From Deinococcus sp. (GTDB lineage Bacteria; Deinococcota; Deinococci; Deinococcales; Deinococcaceae), in assembly GCF_030523985.1 (NCBI RefSeq), contig NZ_JAUNHK010000080.1, forward strand, positions 1-12,595: a stretch of 12,595 bases of DNA. Direction: 5' to 3'. The position numbers and the translations under genes were made by a program. This document shows positions 8,788 to 12,595 of this stretch, in pieces. A model generated the notes under the pieces. It was not told the origin of the DNA and did not search any database. It saw nothing but the letters and a program-made list of their open reading frames with translations. Every line of letters starts with the position of its first letter. Position 1 is the stretch's first letter.

Positions 8788-10596
8788 ATGACCACAACCA
8801 AAACGCTGCCCCGGCGGGCCGACGTGCCCCGCGAACAGACCTGGGACATCGAAGCCCTCTACGCCACCCCCGCCGACTGGGAAGCCGAGGCCGAGGCACT
8901 GACGGGCGACATTGCCGGACTGAGCACCTACGCCGGAACGCTGGGCGAGTCGCCGGAAAAGCTGCTCGCCTACCTGAAGGCCGCCGACGACTTGGAGCTG
9001 CGGCTCTCGCGCTTCATGTCCTACGCCAGCATGAGTGCCAGCGTGGACGGGCGCGACGCGACGGCGGCAGCGTGGCGTGACCGGGCGAGTGGCGTCGCGG
9101 CGCAGTACGGCAGCGCCAACGCTTTTGCGCGGCCCGAACTGCTGGCGCTGGACGAAGCCACCCTGCGCGAGTGGTTGACCCGCCCCGACTTCGCCGATTT
9201 CCGCATCAAGTTGGAGCGCATCCTCCGCAACAAGCCCCACGTCCGCAGCGCCGAGGTGGAGGAACTGCTCGGCGCGGTGCAGGCTCCGTTTGCCAGTGAA
9301 CGCGGCATTCACCCCGCACTGGCGAATATGGACATGGACTTCGGTACGGCAGGCGGGCAAAAGATCACCCAGGGCAACGTGGACCGCCTGACCTCCGACC
9401 CAGACCGCGAGATTCGGCGCGAAGCGTGGGAACACTACGCCGACGCGCACCTTGCCGCCAAGCACGCGCAGGCCGCCATGTACGCCACCAACGTGCGCCA
9501 GAACGTCTTTCTGGCCCGCGCCCGCCGCTACCCCGACGCGATTACGGCTTCCCTGGCCCCCGACAACATCCCCACCGAGGTCGTCACCACGCTGCTAGAC
9601 ACCTACCGCGCCCACACCCCCATCTGGCACCGTTACTGGCGGGTGCGCCGCGACTGGCTGGGCCTCAGTGAACTGCGCGAATACGACGTGAAAGCCTCGC
9701 TGGTGGCGCCGCGCCACGTCAGCTACGCCGAGGCCGTGGACTGGATTGCCGAGGGCATGGCCCCGCTGGGCGAGGACTACGTGAAGGACATGCGCTTTGG
9801 CCTGCTGGAAGACCGCTGGGTGGACTACGCCGAGAACGACGGCAAGCGTCAGGGCGCGTACTCCAACGGCGGCGGGCGCGTCAAACCCTACATCTTCATG
9901 ACGTGGAATGGCACGGTGGGCAGCTACTCCACGCTGGCCCACGAAATCGGACATTCCATGCACTCGCTGCTGGCCCAGCGCGAACACGCCGCCTCGGTGC
10001 CGCGCTACACGCTGTTTCACGCCGAGGTCGCTTCCAACTTCAATCAGGCGATGAGCCGCAAAAACCTGCTCGCGGGGGCGCGGGCGGCGGGCGACACCGA
10101 ATTTGAAGTTCAGATCATTGAAGAAGCCCTGAGTAACTTTCACCGCTACTTCTTCATCATGCCGACGCTGGCGGCCTTCGAACTGGAATGCTACCGCCGC
10201 ATCGAAGCGGGCGGCACCCTCAGCGCCCCCGACCTCATTGCGCTCACCGCCGACCTGCTGAGCGAGGGCTACGGCGACGGCGTGACGATGGACAGAGAGC
10301 GCAGCGGCATTCTGTGGGCGCAGTTTTCCACCCACCTGTACGCCAACTTCTACGCCTACCAGTACGCCACGGGCATCAGCGCGGCGCATCAGTTGCTGGA
10401 ACAATTTGAGGCCGACCCCGAGAGCGCCCGCGAAAATTACCTGCGCTTCCTCAAGTCGGGCGGCAGCCTCGACCCGATTGACGCGCTGAAGGCGGCGGGC
10501 GTGGACATGCTGTCGCCAGAGCCTGTGCAGGCCACTTTCCGCACGCTGGAAGGGTACATAGCGCGGCTCGAAGAGTTGCTGGCGCAGCGGCGCTGA
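8788..10596 (+). CDS. pepF: Oligoendopeptidase F, M3 family zinc metallopeptidase
   Basis: A 602-residue cytoplasmic zinc endopeptidase that cuts short peptides (typically about 7-17 residues), feeding amino-acid recycling. The zinc site is H385-E386-x-x-H389 in LAHEIGHSMHSL, with the third ligand E413 in FHAEVASNFNQ, 24 residues on as in M3 enzymes. The N-terminal PepF/M3 helical domain holds TWDIEALYATPADWEAE and a DDLELRLSRFMSYASM segment. Length is normal for PepF (about 600). I start at ATG 8788, whose product begins TTKTLPRRADV; the open frame extends upstream to an ATG at 8701, but that would translate the repeat array and terminator, giving a 29-residue extension with no likeness to the family. 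It has its own promoter in the heptad repeat after the ilvE terminator. Protein-quality or peptide-utilisation role is inferred from family. Confidence 0.94.
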   Translation: MTTTKTLPRRADVPREQTWDIEALYATPADWEAEAEALTGDIAGLSTYAGTLGESPEKLLAYLKAADDLELRLSRFMSYASMSASVDGRDATAAAWRDRASGVAAQYGSANAFARPELLALDEATLREWLTRPDFADFRIKLERILRNKPHVRSAEVEELLGAVQAPFASERGIHPALANMDMDFGTAGGQKITQGNVDRLTSDPDREIRREAWEHYADAHLAAKHAQAAMYATNVRQNVFLARARRYPDAITASLAPDNIPTEVVTTLLDTYRAHTPIWHRYWRVRRDWLGLSELREYDVKASLVAPRHVSYAEAVDWIAEGMAPLGEDYVKDMRFGLLEDRWVDYAENDGKRQGAYSNGGGRVKPYIFMTWNGTVGSYSTLAHEIGHSMHSLLAQREHAASVPRYTLFHAEVASNFNQAMSRKNLLAGARAAGDTEFEVQIIEEALSNFHRYFFIMPTLAAFELECYRRIEAGGTLSAPDLIALTADLLSEGYGDGVTMDRERSGILWAQFSTHLYANFYAYQYATGISAAHQLLEQFEADPESARENYLRFLKSGGSLDPIDALKAAGVDMLSPEPVQATFRTLEGYIARLEELLAQRR

Positions 10597-10608
10597 GCGA
10601 GCGCTCGT

Positions 10609-10626
10609 GGCCGTGCAGACATGGCC
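10609..10626 (+). repeat. Small hairpin after pepF
   Basis: GGCCGTG (10609-10615) pairs with CATGGCC (10620-10626), one G-T wobble, loop CAGA. Just before it is the perfect palindrome CGAGCGCTCG (10598-10607). No T-run follows, so termination here would be weak; the structures may stabilise the pepF mRNA end. Confidence 0.35.
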
Positions 10627-10637
10627 CTGACGCCATC

Positions 10638-10646
10638 TGCTAGAAT
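10638..10646 (+). promoter_or_regulatory. typA promoter, extended -10
   Basis: TGC followed by TAGAAT (10641-10646) is an extended -10 with one mismatch from TATAAT. CAGACA at 10616-10621 is a partial -35 at a 19-base spacing. Transcription would begin near 10653, giving a leader of about 95 bases, unlike the leaderless genes to the left. Confidence 0.55.
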
Positions 10647-10658
10647 CCCTGTTTGGGT

Positions 10659-10702
10659 ATCCCGCCCATTTTCCGAATACTGGAACTGCGGCGGGATTTT
10701 TT
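10659..10702 (+). terminator. Terminator-like hairpin upstream of typA (pepF terminator or typA leader attenuator)
   Basis: ATCCCGCC (10659-10666) pairs perfectly with GGCGGGAT (10690-10697) and is followed directly by a T-run (10697-10702). Two more pairs form inside with one bulged C. It ends pepF transcripts plausibly, but it lies downstream of the likely typA promoter and 45 bases before the typA start, so it would also act on typA transcripts. Confidence 0.7.
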
Positions 10703-10747
10703 ATGGCAAAAACAGGGGCGTGGCTGGCCTCCCCCTCAAGGAGCACT

Positions 10748-12529
10748 ATGGAATACAGAAACATCGCCATCATCGCGCACGTCGACCACGGCAAGACCAC
10801 GCTGGTGGACGGCCTTCTCAAGCAGACCCTCGAACTCAAGCACGGCGAGGAAATCGCTGAGCGGGCGATGGACTCCAACGACCTGGAGCGCGAGCGCGGC
10901 ATCACTATTCTGGCGAAGAACACCGCCGTGGAGTACAACGGCATCAAAATCAACATCGTGGACACCCCCGGCCACGCCGACTTCGGTGGCGAGGTCGAGC
11001 GCGTGCTGGGCATGGTGGACGGCGCTCTGGTGCTGGTGGACGCCGCCGAAGGCCCCATGCCCCAGACCCGCTTCGTGCTGAAAAAGGCCATCGAACTGGG
11101 CCTCAAGCCCATCGTGGTCGTCAACAAGATTGACCGTCAGGACGCCCGCCCCGAAGAAGTCGTCAACTTGACCTTCGACCTGATGGCCGAACTCGGCGCC
11201 AGCGACGACCAGCTCGACTTCCCGGTGCTGTACGCGATTGCCCGTGAAGGCAAGGCGTTCAAAGACCTCGACCAGCCCCGCGAGGACTTCAAGGAACTGT
11301 TCGACATGGTGCTGGAGCACATTCCCGCGCCTCACGTCGACCTCGAAGCCCCCTTCCAGATGCTCGTGACCAACCTCGACTACTCCGAGTACCTGGGCCG
11401 CATCGTGCTGGGCCGCGTGAACCGGGGCAAGGTCAAGAAGGGCGAATTCGTGCAGCTGATGCACAAAGACGGCACCATGACCAAGACCCGCGTCGTACAG
11501 CCCTTTACCCACTTGGGCCTCAAGCGCATCGAGGTGGACGAAGTGGGCGCGGGCGACATCGTGGCGCTGGCGGGCATCGAGGACGCGCAGATTGGTGAAA
11601 CCATCGCCGACCTCGCTGAACCCGAAGCCCTGCCCATCATCACCGTGGACGAACCCACCGTCTCCATGACCTTCCAGCCCAACACCAGCCCCTTTGCGGG
11701 CAAGGAAGGCAAGTACGTCACCAGCCGTCACCTGAATGACCGCCTGAAAAAGGAAGTCATGACCAACGTGTCGCTGAAGGTCGAAGAAGTGCGCCCCGAC
11801 GAATTCGTGGTGTCCGGACGCGGCGAACTGCACCTGTCCATCCTGCTCGAAACCATGCGCCGCGAAGGATACGAAGTGCAGGTCGGCAGCCCCCGCGTGA
11901 TTATCCGCGAGATCGACGGCGAGAAGCACGAACCCATCGAGCACCTCGTCATCGACGTGCCCGAGCAGCACGCCAGCACCGTCATCGGCGTTTTGGGCGC
12001 CCGCAAGGGCCAGATGGTCAACATGGAACCCCAGGGCAGCCGCGTGCGCGTGGAATTCAAGATTCCCGCCCGCGCCCTGTTCGGCTTCCGCACCCAGTTC
12101 CTGAGCATGACCCAGGGCGAAGGCATCATGAGCCACATCTTCGACGGCTACGCGCCCTGGGCCGGGGAACTCAAGACCCGCCAGAACGGCTCGCTGGTCA
12201 GCATGGAAGACGGCACCTCGTTCGCCTACTCCATCTGGAAACTGCAAGACCGTGGCAGCTTCTTCATCGACGCGGGCCAGGAAGTATACGTGGGCATGAT
12301 CGTGGGTGAAAACGCCCGCGAGCAGGACATGAACGTCAACGTCTGCAAGAACAAGAAGCTGACCAACGTGCGTTCCAGTGGTGCCGACGAAGCCCTCACC
12401 CTGATTCCTCCCAAGCGCCTGAGCCTGGAAGACGCGCTCGAATACATCGCTGAAGACGAACTGGTCGAACTGACCCCGCAGAGCATCCGCCTGCGCAAAA
12501 AGATTCTGAACCCCAGCATGCGTAAGTAA
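10748..12529 (+). CDS. typA: Ribosome-associated translational GTPase TypA/BipA
   Basis: A 593-residue GTPase of the EF-G/LepA class that binds the 70S ribosome and helps large-subunit assembly and growth under stress such as cold. G1 is AHVDHGKTT (10-18), the switch I threonine is T53 in RGITIL, G3 is DTPGH (72-76), and G4 is NKID (126-129). The family hallmark DFGGEVERVLGMVDG follows G3, and the C-terminal TypA-specific domain ends with KNKKLTNVRSSGADEALTL and TPQSIRLRKKILNP. The G5 region reads YAIAREG where E. coli has YASALNG, a small departure. Start: ATG 10748 has a strong AAGGAG (10738-10743) four bases before it and yields MEYRNIAIIAHVDHGK; the in-frame ATG at 10703 lies inside the leader just after the hairpin and is rejected. 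Only gene in its unit, closed by a terminator. Confidence 0.97.
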   Translation: MEYRNIAIIAHVDHGKTTLVDGLLKQTLELKHGEEIAERAMDSNDLERERGITILAKNTAVEYNGIKINIVDTPGHADFGGEVERVLGMVDGALVLVDAAEGPMPQTRFVLKKAIELGLKPIVVVNKIDRQDARPEEVVNLTFDLMAELGASDDQLDFPVLYAIAREGKAFKDLDQPREDFKELFDMVLEHIPAPHVDLEAPFQMLVTNLDYSEYLGRIVLGRVNRGKVKKGEFVQLMHKDGTMTKTRVVQPFTHLGLKRIEVDEVGAGDIVALAGIEDAQIGETIADLAEPEALPIITVDEPTVSMTFQPNTSPFAGKEGKYVTSRHLNDRLKKEVMTNVSLKVEEVRPDEFVVSGRGELHLSILLETMRREGYEVQVGSPRVIIREIDGEKHEPIEHLVIDVPEQHASTVIGVLGARKGQMVNMEPQGSRVRVEFKIPARALFGFRTQFLSMTQGEGIMSHIFDGYAPWAGELKTRQNGSLVSMEDGTSFAYSIWKLQDRGSFFIDAGQEVYVGMIVGENAREQDMNVNVCKNKKLTNVRSSGADEALTLIPPKRLSLEDALEYIAEDELVELTPQSIRLRKKILNPSMRK

Positions 12530-12534
12530 GCGCA

Positions 12535-12581
12535 AAAAGAAGCAAGGGCCGAGAGCATATGCCTCGGCCCTTGCTTCTTTT
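12535..12581. terminator. Very long bidirectional terminator after typA
   Basis: Perfect 19-base stem, left arm 12535-12553 (begins AAAAGAAGC) and right arm 12563-12581 (ends GCTTCTTTT). Inside it GC (12555-12556) pairs with GC (12561-12562) past one bulged A, leaving loop ATAT. A-rich and T-rich ends suit termination on both strands, so the next gene beyond the window may converge. Confidence 0.92.
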
Positions 12582-12595
12582 ACGGCTCAAACGCC

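Noticed and set aside
10598..10607. Palindrome CGAGCGCTCG after pepF as an operator or origin box
   Set aside because: A ten-base GC palindrome is common in this composition, does not match a DnaA box, and has no neighbouring support.
10703..10747. Upstream ATG that would lengthen TypA by 15 residues
   Set aside because: A strong AAGGAG precedes the ATG at 10748, which gives the standard TypA N-terminus; no ribosome site precedes 10703, which sits next to a T-run.
10736..12535. 599-codon open frame antisense to typA
   Set aside because: Exact mirror of a conserved GTPase gene; composition (Val/His/Asp-rich) is that of a shadow frame and no ribosome site was seen.

Overview
The window is high-GC DNA, densely coded on both strands, with G/C-rich third codon positions. 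Protein content, short intergenic gaps and repeated leaderless-type promoters (TANNNT six or seven bases before the start codon) fit a chromosomal segment from Deinococcus or a close relative. That assignment is inference from gene content and style, not a database match. I see no rRNA, tRNA, insertion sequence, phage gene or CRISPR array, and no gene-free stretch longer than about 180 bases.

Layout from left to right. (1) Minus strand: miaB, the tRNA methylthiotransferase gene, cut by the left edge. (2) A 180-base divergent control region with face-to-face candidate promoters and two small palindromes. (3) Plus strand: a MarR-family regulator overlapping by four bases with a 707-residue DHA2/EmrB-QacA-type drug exporter. 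The exporter carries an unusual insert of about 215 residues before its last membrane helix. (4) A 149-base convergent region holding a strong bidirectional terminator. (5) Minus strand: a two-gene operon like KhtT-KhtU (K+/H+ antiporter and its TrkA-C regulatory subunit). (6) Plus strand: an amidase-signature enzyme resembling peptide amidase, a branched-chain aminotransferase (ilvE), an M3 oligoendopeptidase F (pepF) and the ribosome-associated GTPase TypA/BipA, each separated by 49 to 151 bases of regulatory DNA.

Functional links. marR-exporter is a classic autoregulated efflux pair. khtT-khtU is a cation-efflux stress system. The amidase, ilvE and pepF genes all concern peptide and amino-acid breakdown, but each has its own likely promoter, so common regulation is not shown. 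TypA and MiaB are housekeeping translation factors.

The most interesting material is noncoding. Two heptanucleotide repeat arrays flank ilvE: one fills the gap before it and contains its promoter; the other starts inside its last codons, supplies its stop codon, wraps around its terminator and runs into the pepF promoter as a 30-base imperfect inverted repeat. A second point is a terminator-like hairpin between the likely typA promoter and the typA start. A third is the internally repeated insert in the exporter. I found no wholly new multi-gene system; the genes themselves belong to known families.
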